64,000 nucleotides of DNA from Eledone cirrhosa (lineage: Eukaryota; Mollusca; Cephalopoda; Octopoda; Eledonidae): assembly GCA_964016885.1 (NCBI GenBank), contig OZ024742.1, forward strand, positions 358,203,087 through 358,267,086, read 5' to 3'. The position numbers and the translations under genes were made by a program. Numbering within the stretch: the stretch's first letter is position 1; each line of letters starts with the position of its first letter. This document shows positions 49,068 to 62,350 of the stretch, in pieces. The notes beneath the pieces are model-generated. The model was given only the letters and a program-made list of their open reading frames with translations, was not told the DNA's origin and ran no database searches.

Positions 49068-50140
49068 CTTTATCTGACTCAACAGTCTTGACTTGCATCC
49101 CTAACTATTGTGTAATGCTGCAAATGATACCTTGATCTGATTCACCAGTCTTGAGTTGCCTCTCTAACTATTGTGTAATGTTGTAAATGATAACTTAATA
49201 TGACTCACCAGTCTTGACTTGCCTCTCTAACTATTGTGTAATGCTGCAAATGATACCTTGATCTGATTCACCAGTCTTGAGTTGCCAGTCTAAATATTGT
49301 GTAATGCTGCAAATGATACCTTGATCTGACTCACCAGTCTTGACTTGCTTCTCTAACTATTGTGTAATGTTGTAAATGATACCTTGATCTGACTCACCAG
49401 TCTTGACTTGCCTCTCTAACTATAGTGTAATGCTGCAAATGATTCATTGATCTGACTCACCAGTTTTGACTTGCCTCTCTAACTATTTGTGTAATGCTGT
49501 AAATGATACCTTGATCTGACTCACCAGTCTTGACTTGCCTCTCTAACTATTGTGTAATGTTGTAAATGATACCTTGATCTGACTCACCAGTCTTGACTTG
49601 CCTCTCTAACTATTGTGTAATGTTGTAAATGATATCTTGATCTGACTCACCAGTCTTGACTTGCCTCTTTATCTATTGTGTAATATTGTAAATGATAACT
49701 TAATATGACTCATCAGTCTTGACTTGCCTCTCTAACTATTGTGTAACGTTGTAAATGATACCTTGATCTGAATCACCAGTCTTGACTTGCCTCTCTAAAT
49801 ATTGTGTAATGCTGCAAATGATACCATGATCTGACTCACCAGTCTTGACTTGCCTCTCTAACTATTTGTGTAATGCTGTAAATGATACCTTGATCTGACT
49901 CACCAGTCTCGACTTGCCTCTCTAACTATTGTGTAATGTTGTAAATGATACCTTGATCTGACTCACCAGTCTTGACTTGCCTCTCTAACTATTGTGTAAT
50001 GTTGTAAATGATATCTTGATCTGACTCACCAGTCTTGACTTGCCTCGCTAACTATCGTGTAATGCTGCAAATGATACCATGATCTGCCTTACCAGTCTTG
50101 ACTTGCCTCTCTAACTATGGTGTAATGTTGTAAATTACAC

Positions 50141-50707
50141 CTTTATCTGACTCACCAGTCTTGACTTGCCTCTCTAACTATTGTGTAATGCTGCAAATGA
50201 TACCTTGATCTGATTCACCAGTCTTGAGTTGCCAGTCTAAATATTGTGTAATGCTGCAAATGATACCTTGATCTGACTCACCAGTCTTGACTTGCTTCTC
50301 TAACTATAGTGTAATGCTGCAAATGATACATTGATCTGACTCACCAGTTTTGACTTGCCTCTCTAACTATTGTGTAATGTTGTAAATGATAACTTAATAT
50401 GACTCATCAGTCTTGACTTGCCTCTCTAACTATGGTGTAATGTTGTAAATGATACCTTGATCTGAATCACCAGTCTCGACTTGCCTCTCTAACTATTGTG
50501 TAATGCTGCAAATGATACCATGATCTGACTCACCAGTCTTGACTTGCCTCTCTAACTATTGTGTAATGTTGTAAATGATACCTTGATCTGACTCACCAGT
50601 CTTGACTTGCCTCTCTAACTATTGTGTAACGCTGCAAATGATACCATGATCTGACTCACCAGTCTTGACTTGCCTCTCTAACTATGGTGTAATGTTGTAA
50701 TTTATAC
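50141..50707 (+). repeat. Satellite cassette, copy B, one unit shorter (567 bp)
   Basis: Same marks and order as copy A but nine units long. The unit with tatcttgatctg and cctcgctaactatcg is lost, and the remaining unit carries the attgtgtaacgctgc hybrid, as expected from an exchange between adjacent units. Confidence 0.85.
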
Positions 50708-51110
50708 CTTTATCTGACTCAACAGTCTTGACTTGCATCCCTAACTATTGTGTAATGCTGCAAATGATACCTTGATCTGATTCACCAGTCTTGAGTTGCC
50801 TCTCTAACTATTGTGTAATGTTGTAAATGATAACTTAATATGACTCACCAGTCTTGACTTGCCTCTCTAACTATTGTGTAATGCTGCAAATGATACCTTG
50901 ATCTGATTCACCAGTCTTGAGTTGCCAGTCTAAATATTGTGTAATGCTGCAAATGATACCTTGATCTGACTCACCAGTCTTGACTTGCTTCTCTAACTAT
51001 TGTGTAATGTTGTAAATGATACCTTGATCTGACTCACCAGTCTTGACTTGCCTCTCTAACTATAGTGTAATGCTGCAAATGATTCATTGATCTGACTCAC
51101 CAGTTTTGAC

Positions 51111-54100
51111 TTGCCTCTCTAACTATTTGTGTAATGCTGTAAATGATACCTTGATCTGACTCACCAGTCTTGACTTGCCTCTCTAACTATTGTGTAATGT
51201 TGTAAATGATACCTTGATCTGACTCACCAGTCTTGACTTGCCTCTCTAACTATTGTGTACTGTTGTAAATGATATCTTGATCTGACTCACCAGTCTTGAC
51301 TTGCCTCTCTAACTATTGTGTAATGTTGTAAATGATACCTTGATCTGACTCACCAGTCTTGACTTGCCTCACTAACTATTGTGTAATGTTGTAAATGAAA
51401 TCTTGATCTGACTCAACAGTCTTGATTGCCTCTCTAACTATGGTGTAATGTTGTAAATGATACCTTTATCTGACTCAACGGTCTTGACTTGCCTCTCTAA
51501 CTATTGTGTAATGCTGCAAATGATACCTTGATCTGACTCACCAGTCTTGAGTTGCCAGTCTAAATATTGTGTAATGCTGCAAATGATACCTTGATCTGAC
51601 TCACCAGTCTTGAATTTGCTCTCCAACTAATGTGTAATGTTGTAAATGATACCTTGATCTAACCCACCAGTCTTGACATTCCTCTCTAACTATTGTTTAA
51701 TGCTGCAAATGATACCTTGATCTGACATATCAGTCTTGTCTTGCCTCTCTAACTATTGTGTAATGCTGCAAATGATACCTTGATCTGACCCACCAGTCTT
51801 GACATTCCTCTCTAACTATTGTGTAATGCTGCAAATGATACCTTGATCTGACATATCAGTCTTGTCTTGCCTCTGTAACTATTGTGTAATGCTGCAAATG
51901 ATACCTTGATTTGACTAACCAGTCTTGACTTGCCTCTCGAACTATTGTGTAATGTTGTAAATGATACCTTGATCTGACTCACCAGTCTTGACTTGCCTCT
52001 CTAACTATTGTGTAATGTTGTAAATGATATCTTGATCTGACTCAACAGTCTTGACTTGCCTCGCTAACTATTGTGTAATGCTGCAAATGATACCATGATC
52101 TGACTTACCAGTCTTGACTTGCCTCTCTAACTATTGTGTAATGTTGTAAATGATATCTTGATCTGACTAAACAGTCTTGACATTCCTCTCTAACTATTGT
52201 GTAATGCTGTAAATGATACCTTAATATGACTCACCAGTCATGACTTGCTTCTCTAACTATGGTGTAATGTTGTAAATGATACCTTGATCTGACTCACCAG
52301 TCTTGACTTGCCTCTCTAACTATTGTGTAATGCTGCAAATGATACCTTGATCTGACTCACCAGTCTTGACTTGCATCTCTAACTATTTGTGTAATGCTGT
52401 AAATGATACCTTGATCTGACTCACCAGTCTTGACTTGCCTCTCTAACTATTGTGTAATGTTGTAAATGATATCTTGATCTGACTCACCAGTCTTGACTTG
52501 CCTCTTTATCTATTGTGTAATATTGTAAATGATAACTTAATATGACTCATCAGCCTTGACTTGCCTCTCTAACTATTGTGTAACGTTGTAAATGATACCT
52601 TGATCTGAATCACCAGTCTTGACTTGCCTCTCTAACTATTGTGTAATGCTGCAAATGATACCATGATCTGACTCACCAGTCTTGACTTGCCTCTCTAACT
52701 ATGTGTGTAATGCTGTAAATGATACCTTGATCTGACTCACCAGTCTCGACTTGCCTCTCTAACTATTGTGTAATGTTGTAAATGATACCTTGATCTGACT
52801 CACCAGTCTTGACTTGCCTCTCTAACTATTGTGTAATGTTGTAAATGATATCTTGATCTGACTCACCAGTCTTGACTTGCCTCTCTAACTATGGTGTAAT
52901 GTTGTAAATGATTTCTTGATCTGACTCACCAGTCTTGACTTGCCTCGCTAACTATTGTGTAATGCTGCAAATGATACCATGATCTGCCTTACCAGTCTTG
53001 ACTTGCCTCTCTAACTATGGTGTAATGTTGTAAATTACACCTTTATCTGACTCACCAGTCTTGACTTGCCTCTCTAACTATTGTGTAATGCTGCAAATGA
53101 TACCTTGATCTGATTCACCAGTCTTGAGTTGCCAGTCTAAATATTGTGTAATGCTGCAAATGATACCTTGATCTGACTCACCAGTCTTGACTTGCTTCTC
53201 TAACTATAGTGTAATGCTGCAAATGATACATTGATCTGACTCACCAGTTTTGACTTGCCTCTCTAACTATTGTGTAATGTTGTAAATGATAACTTAATAT
53301 GACTCATCAGTCTTGACTTGCCTCTCTAACTATGGTGTAATGTTGTAAATGATACCTTGATCTGAATCACCAGTCTCGACTTGCCTCTCTAACTATTGTG
53401 TAATGCTGCAAATGATACCATGATCTGACTCACCAGTCTTGACTTGCCTCTCTAACTATTGTGTAATGTTGTAAATGATACCTTGATCTGACTCACCAGT
53501 CTTGACTTGCCTCTCTAACTATTGTGTAATGTTGTAAATGATATCTTGATCTGACTCACCAGTCTTGACTTGCCTCGCTAACTATCGTGTAACGCTGCAA
53601 ATGATACCATGATCTGACTCACCAGTCTTGACTTGCCTCTCTAACTATGGTGTAATGTTGTAATTTATACCTTTATCTGACTCACCAGTCTTGACTTGCC
53701 TCTCTAACTATTGTGTAATGCTGCAAATGATACCTTGATCTGATTCACCAGTCTTGAGTTGCCAGTCTAAATATTGTGTAATGCTGCAAATGATACCTTG
53801 ATCTGACTCACCAGTCTTGACTTGCTTCTCTAACTATAGTGTAATGCTGCAAATGATACATTGATCTGACTCACCAGTTTTGACTTGCCTCTCTAACTAT
53901 TGTGTAATGTTGTAAATGATAACTTAATATGACTCATCAGTCTTGACTTGCCTCTCTAACTATGGTGTAATGTTGTAAATGATACCTTGATCTGAATCAC
54001 CAGTCTCGACTTGCCTCTCTAACTATTGTGTAATGCTGCAAATGATACCATGATCTGACTCACCAGTCTTGACTTGCCTCTCTAACTATTGTGTAATGTT

Positions 54101-57000
54101 GTAAATGATACCTTGATCTGACTCACCAGTCTTGACTTGCCTCTCTAACTATTGTGTAATGTTGTAAATGATATCTTGATCTGACTCACCAGTCTTGACT
54201 TGCCTCGCTAACTATCGTGTAACGCTGCAAATGATACCATGATCTGACTCACCAGTCTTGACTTGCCTCTCTAACTATGGTGTAATGTTGTAATTTATAC
54301 CTTTATCTGACTCAACAGTCTTGACTTGCATCCCTAACTATTGTGTAATGCTGCAAATGATACCTTGATCTGATTCACCAGTCTTGAGTTGCCTCTCTAT
54401 CTATTGTGTAATGTTGTAAATGATAACTTAATATGACTCACCAGTCTTGACTTGCCTCTCTAACTATTGTGTAATGCTGCAAATGATACCTTGATCTGAT
54501 TCACCAGTCTTGAGTTGCCAGTCTAAATATTGTGTAATGCTGCAAATGATACCTTGATCTGACTCACCAGTCTTGACTTGCTTCTCTAACTATTGTGTAA
54601 TGTTGTAAATGATACCTTGATCTGACTCACCAGTCTTGACTTGCCTCTCTAACTATTTGTGTAATGCTGTAAATGATACCTTGATCTGACTCACCAGTCT
54701 TGACTTGCCTCTCTAACTATTGTGTAATGTTGTAAATGATACCTTGATCTGACTCACCAGTCTTGACTTGCCTCTCTAACTATTGTGTACTGTTGTAAAT
54801 GATATCTTGATCTGACTCACCAGTCTTGACTTGCCTCTCTAACTATTGTGTAATGTTGTAAATGATACCTTGATCTGACTCACCAGTCTTGACTTGCCTC
54901 ACTAACTATTGTGTAATGTTGTAAATGAAATCTTGATCTGACTCAACAGTCTTGATTGCCTCTCTAACTATGGTGTAATGTTGTAAATGATACCTTTATC
55001 TGACTCAACGGTCTTGACTTGCCTCTCTAACTATTGTGTAATGCTGCAAATGATACCTTGATCTGACTCACCAGTCTTGAGTTGCCAGTCTAAATATTGT
55101 GTAATGCTGCAAATGATACCTTGATCTGACTCACCAGTCTTGAATTTGCTCTCCAACTAATGTGTAATGTTGTAAATGATACCTTGATCTAACCCACCAG
55201 TCTTGACATTCCTCTCTAACTATTGTTTAATGCTGCAAATGATACCTTGATCTGACATATCAGTCTTGTCTTGCCTCTCTAACTATTGTGTAATGCTGCA
55301 AATGATACCTTGATCTGACTCACCAGTCTTGACTTGCCTCTCGAACTATTGTGTAATGTTGTAAATGATACCTTGATCTGACTCACCAGTCTTGACTTGC
55401 CTCTCTAACTATTGTGTAATGTTGTAAATGATATCTTGATCTGACTCAACAGTCTTGACTTGCCTCGCTAACTATTGTGTAATGCTGCAAATGATACCAT
55501 GATCTGACTTACCAGTCTTGACTTGCCTCTCTAACTATTGTGTAATGTTGTAAATGATATCTTGATCTGACTAAACAGTCTTGACATTCCTCTCTAACTA
55601 TTGTGTAATGCTGTAAATGATACCTTAATATGACTCACCAGTCATGACTTGCCTCTCTAACTATTTGTGTAATGCTGTAAATGATACCTTGATCTGACTC
55701 ACCAGTCTTGACTTGCCTCTCTAACTATTGTGTAATGTTGTAAATGATACCTTGATCTGACTCACCAGTCTTGACTTGCCTCTCTAACTATTTGTGTAAT
55801 GCTGTAAATGATACCTTGATCTGACTCACCAGTCTTGACTTGCCTCTCTAACTATTGTGTAATGTTGTAAATGATACCTTGATCTGACTCACCAGTCTTG
55901 ACTTGCCTCTCTAACTATTGTGTAATGTTGTAAATGATACCTTGATCTGACTCACCAGTCTTGACTTGCCTCTCTAACTATTGTGTAATGTTGTAAATGA
56001 TACCTTGATCTGACTCACCAGTCTTGACTTGCCTCTCTAACTATTGTGTAATGTTGTAAATGATATCTTGATCTGACTCACCAGTCTTGACTTGCCTCGC
56101 TAACTATCGTGTAATGCTGCAAATGATACCATGATCTGACTCACCAGTCTTGACTTGCCTCTCTAACTATGGTGTAATGTTGTAATTTATTCCTTTATCT
56201 GACTCAACAGTCTTGACTTGCATCTCTAACTATTGTGTAATGCTGCAAATGATACCTTGATCTGATTCACCAGTCTTGAGTTGCCTCTCTAACTATTGTG
56301 TAATGTTGTAAATGATAACTTAATATGACTCACCAGTCTTGACTTGCCTCTCTAACTATGGTGTAACGTTGTAAATGATTTCTTGATCTGACTCACCAGT
56401 CTTGACTTGCCTCGCTAACTATTGTGTAATGCTGCAAATGATACCATGATCTGACTTACCAGTCTTGACTTGCCTCTCTAACTATTGTGTAATGCTGCAA
56501 ATGATACCTTGATCTGATTCACCAGTCTTGAGTTGCCAGTCTAAATATTGTGTAATGCTGCAAATGATACCTTGATCTGACTCACCAGTCTTGACTTGCT
56601 TCTCTAACTATTGTGTAATGTTGTAAATGATACCTTGATCTGACTCACCAGTCTTGACTTGCCTCTCTAACTATAGTGTAATGCTGCAAATGATACATTG
56701 ATCTGACTCACCAGTTTTGACTTGCCTCTCTAACTATTTGTGTAATGCTGTAAATGATACCTTGATCTGACTCACCAGTCTTGACTTGCCTCTCTAACTA
56801 TTGTGTAATGTTGTAAATGATACCTTGATCTGACTCACCAGTCTTGACTTGCCTCTCTAACTATTGTGTACTGTTGTAAATGATATCTTGATCTGACTCA
56901 CCAGTCTTGACTTGCCTCACTAACTATTGTGTAATGTTGTAAATGAAATCTTGATCTGACTCTACAGTCTTGATTGCCTGTCTAACTATTATTGTAGTGC
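51111..57000 (+). repeat. Larger satellite block duplication (about 3.5 kb offset, third copy 2.1 kb later)
   Basis: The unit containing gtgtactgttgtaaatg occurs at about 51255, 54785 and 56866, with offsets of 3530 (56 units + 2) and 2081 (33 units + 2). The following marks (cctcactaactattg, gaaatcttgatctg, cagtcttgattgcc) follow in the same order each time. The tgaatttgctctccaac marker at 46945, 51611 and 55141 shows the same 3530 offset between its last two copies. Confidence 0.8.
53041..54300 (+). repeat. Satellite cassette, copies C and D in direct tandem (2 x 630 bp)
   Basis: 53041-53670 and 53671-54300 appear identical on line-by-line reading of the landmarks and most intervening bases, offset by exactly 630. 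This is the clearest very recent duplication in the array. Confidence 0.92.
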
Positions 57001-57849
57001 TGCAAATGATACCTTGATCTGACTCACCAGTCTTGACTTTGGTCTCTAACTATTGTGTAATGCTGCAAATGATAACTTGATCTGACATATCAGTCTTGTC
57101 TAGCCTCTCTAACTATTGTGTAATGCTGTAAATGATACCTTGATCTGACTCACCAGTCTTGACTTGCCTCTCTAACTATTGTGTAATGCTGCAAATGATA
57201 CCTTGATCTGACTCACCAGTCTTGAGTTGCCAGTCTAAATATTGTGTAATGCTGCAAATGATACCTTGATCTGACTCACCAGTCTTGACTTTGCTCTCCA
57301 ACTATTGTGTAATGTTGTAAATGATACCTTGATCTGACCCACCAGTCTTGACATTCCTCTCTAACTATTGTGTAATGCTGCAAATGATACCATGATCTGA
57401 CATATCAGTCTTGTCTTGCCTCTCTAACTATTGTGTAATGCTGCAAATGATACCTTGATTTGACTCACCGGTCTTGACTTGCCTCTCGAACTATTGTGTA
57501 ATGTTGTAAATGATACCTTGATCTGACTCACCAGTCTTGACTTGCCTCTCTAACTATTGTGTAATGTTGTAAATGATATCTTGATCTGACACAACAGTCT
57601 TGACTTGCCTCGCTAACTATTGTGTAATGCTACAAATGATACCATGATCTGACTTACCAGTCTTGACTTGCCTCTCTAACTATTGTGTAATGTTGTAAAT
57701 GATACCTCTATCTGAGTCACCAGTCTTGACTTGCCTCTCGAACTATTGTGTAATGCTGCAAATGATACCTTGATCTGACTCACCAGTCTTGACTTGCCTC
57801 TCTAACTGTTGTGTAGTGCTGCAAATGATACCTTGATCTGACTCACCAG

Positions 57850-58200
57850 TCTTGAGTTGCCAGTCTAAATATTGTGTAATGCTGCATCTGATACCTTGAT
57901 CTGACTCACCAGTCTTGACTTGCTGCTTTAACTATTGTGGAATGTTGTAAATGATACCTTGATCTGACTCACCAGTCTTGACTTGCTTCTCTAACTATTG
58001 TGTAATGCTGCAAATGATACCTTGATCTGACTCCCCAGTCTTGAGTTGCCAGTCTAAATATTGTGTAATGCTGCATCTGATACCTTGATCTGACTCACCA
58101 GTCTTGACTTGCTGCTTTAACTATTGTGGAATGTTGTAAATGATACCTTGATCTGACTCACCAGTCTTGACTTGCTTCTCTAACTATTGTGTAATGCTGA
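57850..58200 (+). repeat. 189-bp (3-unit) tandem duplication within the satellite
   Basis: gctgcatctgataccttg followed by cttgctgctttaactattg occurs at 57881 and 58070, exactly three units apart. The intervening three-unit block is nearly the same. Confidence 0.88.
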
Positions 58201-60540
58201 AAATGATACCATGATCTCACTTACCAGTCTTGACTTTCCTCTCTAACTATTGTGTAATGCTGCAAATGATACCTTGATCTGACTCATCAGTCTTGACTTG
58301 CCTCTCTAACTATTGTGTAATGCTGCAAATGATACCTCGATTTGACTCACCAGTCTTGACTTGCCTCTCTAACTATTGTGTAATGCTGCAAATGATACCT
58401 TGATCTGACTCCCCAGTCTTGACTTGCCTCTCTAACTATTTGTGGAATGCTGAAAATGATACCTTCATCTGACTCACCAGTCTTGACTTGCCTCTCTAAC
58501 TATTGTGTAATGTTGTAAATGATACCTTTATCTGAGTCACCAGTCTTGACTTGCCTCTCTAACTATTGTGTAATGCTGTAAATGATACCTTAATATGATT
58601 CACCAGTCTTGACTTGCCTCTCTAACTATGGTGTAATGTTGTAAATGATACCTTGATCTGAATCACCAGTCTTGACTTGCCTCTCTAACTATTGTGTAAT
58701 GTTGTAAATGATATCTTGATCTGACTCACCAGTCTTGACTTGCCTCGCTAACTATTGTGTAATGCTGCAAATGATAGCATGATCTCACTTACCACTCTTG
58801 ACTTGCCTCTCTAACTATGGTGTAATGTTGTAAATGATACCTTTATCTGACTCAACAGTCTTGACTTGCTTCTCTAACTATTGTGTAATGCTGCAAATGA
58901 TACCTTGATCTGACTCACCAGTCTTGAGTTGCCGGTCTAAATATTGTGTAATGCTGCATCTGATACATTGATCTGACTCACCAGTCTTGACTTGCCTCTT
59001 TAACTATTGTGGAATGTTGTAAATGATACCTTAATCTGACTGACCAGTCTTGACTTGCATCTCTAACTATTGTGTAATGTTGTAAATGATACCTTGATCT
59101 GATTCACAAGTCTTGACTTGCTTCTCTCACTATTGTGGAATGCTGAAAATGATACCTTCATCTGACTCACCAGTCTTGACTTGCCTCTCTAACTATTGTG
59201 TAATGTTGTAAATGATACCTTTATCTGACTCACCAGTCTTGACTTGCCTCTCTAACTATTGTGTAATGTTGTAAATGATACCTTTATCTGAGTCACCAGT
59301 CTTGACTTGCCTCTCTAACTATTGTGTAATGCTGTAAATGATACCTTAATATGACTCACCAGTCTTGACTTGCCTCTCTAACTATGGTGTAATGTTGTAA
59401 ATGATACCTTGATCTGACTCACCAGTCTTGACTTTCCTCTCTAACTATTGTGTAATGCTGCAAATGATACCTTGATCTGACTCATCAGTCTTGTCTTGCC
59501 TCTCTAACTATTGTGTAATGCTGCAAATGATACCTTGATTTGACTCACCAGTCTTGACTTGCCTCTCTAACTATTGTATAATGCTGCAAATTATACCTTG
59601 ATCTAACTCACCAGTCTTGTCTTGCCTCTCTAACTATTGTGTAATGTTGTAAATGATACCTTGATCTGACTCACCAGTCTTGACTTGCCTCTCTAACTAT
59701 TGTGTAATGCTGCAAATGATACCTTGATCTGACTCACCAGTCTTGACTTGCCTCTCTAACTATGGTGTAATGTTGTAAATTATACCTTTATCTGACTCAA
59801 CAGTCTTGACTTGCCTCTCTAACTATTGTGTAATGCTGCAAATGATACATTGATCTGATTCACCAGTCTTGAGTTGCCAGTCTAAATATTGTGTAATGCT
59901 GCAAATGATACCTTGATCTGACTCACCAGTCTTGACTTGCCTCTCTAACTATTGTGTAATGCTGCAAATGATACCTTGATCTGACTCCCCAGTCTTGACT
60001 TGCCTCTCTAACTATTTGTGGAATGCTGAAAATGATACCTTCATCTGACTCACCAGTCTTGACTTGCCTCTCTAACTATTGTGTAATGTTGTAAATGATA
60101 CCTTTATCTGAGTCACCAGTCTTGACTTGCCTCTCTAACTATTGTGGAATGTTGTAAATGATACCTTGATCTGACTGACCAGTCTTGACTTGCATCTCTT
60201 ACTATTGTGTAATGTTGTAAATGATACCTTGATCTGACTCACCAGTCTTCACCTGCCTCTCTAACTATTGTGTAATGCTGCAAATGATGCCTTGATTTGA
60301 CTCACCAGTCTTGACTTGCCTCTCTAACTATGGTGTAATGTTGTAAATGATACCTTGATCTGACTCACCAGTCTTGACTTGCCTCTCTAACTATTGTGTA
60401 ATGCTGAAAATGATACCATGATCTGACTTACCACTCTTGACTTGCCTCTCTAACTATGGTGTAATGTTTTAAATGATACCCTGATCTGACTCAACAGTCT
60501 TGACTTGCCTCTCTAACTGTTGTGTAGTGCTGCAAATGAT

Positions 60541-62350
60541 ACCTTGATCTGACTCACTAGTCTTGAGTTGCCAGTCTAAATATTGTGTAATGCTGCAAAT
60601 GATACCTTGATCTGACTCACCAGTCTTGACTTGCCCCTCTAACTATTATGTAATGTTTTAAATGTTACCTTGATCTGAATCACAAGTCTTGACTTGCCTC
60701 TCTAACTATTGTGTAATGTTGTAAATGATACCTTGATCTGAGCCACCAGACTTGACTTGCCTCACTAACTATCGTGTAATGCTGAAAATTATACCTTGAT
60801 CTGACTCACCTGTCTTGACTTGCCTCTCTAACTATCGTGTAACGTTATAAATGATACCTTCTTCTGACTCACCAGTCTTGACTTGCCTCTCTAACTATTG
60901 TGTAATTCTGAAAATGATACCATGATCTGACTTACCACTCTTGACTTGCCTCTCTAACTATTGTGTAATGCTGTAAATGATACCTTAATATGACTCACCA
61001 GTCTTGACTTGCCTCTCTAACTATGGTGTAATGTTGTAAATGATACCATGATCTCACTTACCACTCTTGACTTGCCTCTCTAACTATGGTGTAATGTTGT
61101 AAATGATACCTTTATCCGACTCAACAGTCTTGACTTGCCTCTCTAACTATTGTGTAATGCTGCAAATGATACCTTGATCTGACTCACCAGTCTTGAGTTG
61201 CCAGTCTAAATATTGTGTAATGCTGCATCTGATACCTTGATCTGACTCACCAGTCTTGACTTGCCTCTTTGACTATTGTGGAATGTTGTAAATGATACCT
61301 TGATCTGACTGACCAGTCTTGACTTGCATCTCTTACTATTGTGTAATGTTGTAAATGATACCTTGATCTGACTCACCAGTCTTGACTTGCCTCTCTAACT
61401 ATTGTGTAATGCTGCAAATGATACCTTGATCTGACTCCCCAGTCTTGACTTGCCTCTCTGACTATTGTGGAATGCTGAAAATGATACCTTCATCTGACTC
61501 ACCAGTCTTGACTTGCCTCTCTAACTATTGTGTAATGTTGTAAATGATACCTTTATCTGAGTCACCAGTCTTGACTTGCCTCTCTAACTATTGTGTAATG
61601 CTGTAAATGATACCTTAGTATGACTCACCAGTCTTGACTTGCCTCTCTAACTATGGTGTAATGTTGTAAATGATACCTTGATCTGACTCACCAGTCTTGA
61701 CTTGCCTCTCTAACTATTGTGTAATGCTGCAAATGATAACTTGATCTGACTGATCAGTCTTAACTTGCCACTCTAACTATTGTGTAATGCTGCAAATGAT
61801 GCCTTGATTTGACTCACCAGTCTTGTCTTGCCTCTCAAACTATCGTGTAATGTTGTAAATGATACCATGATCTGACTTACCACTCTTGACTTGCCTCTCT
61901 AACTATGGTGTAATGTTTTAAATGATACCTTGATCTGACTCACCAGTCTTGACTTGCCTCTCTAACTGTTGTGTAGTGCTGCAAATGATACCTTGATCTG
62001 ACTCACCAGTCTTGAGTTGCCAGTCTAAATATTGTGTAATGCTGCAAATGATACCTTGATCTGACTCACCAGTCTTGACTTGCCCCTCTAACTATTATGT
62101 AATGTTTTAAATGTTACCTTGATCTGAATCACAAGTCTTGACTTGCCTCTCTAACTATTGTGTAATGTTGTAAATGATACCTTGATCTGAGCCACCAGAC
62201 TTGACTTGCCTCACTAACTATCGTGTAATGCTGAAAATTATACCTTGATCTGACTCACCTGTCTTGACTTGCCTCTCTAACTATCGTGTAACGTTATAAA
62301 TGATACCTTCTTCTGACTCACCAGTCTTGACTTGCCTCTCTAACTATGGT
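60541..62350 (+). repeat. Higher-order repeat with 1449-bp offset (23 units)
   Basis: ttgcccctctaactattatg lies at 60631 and 62080, exactly 23 x 63 bases apart. The run of marks after it (gttttaaatgttacc, gaatcacaagtcttg, gagccaccagacttg, aacgttataaatg, ccttcttctgac) is reproduced in order in both. Confidence 0.88.
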
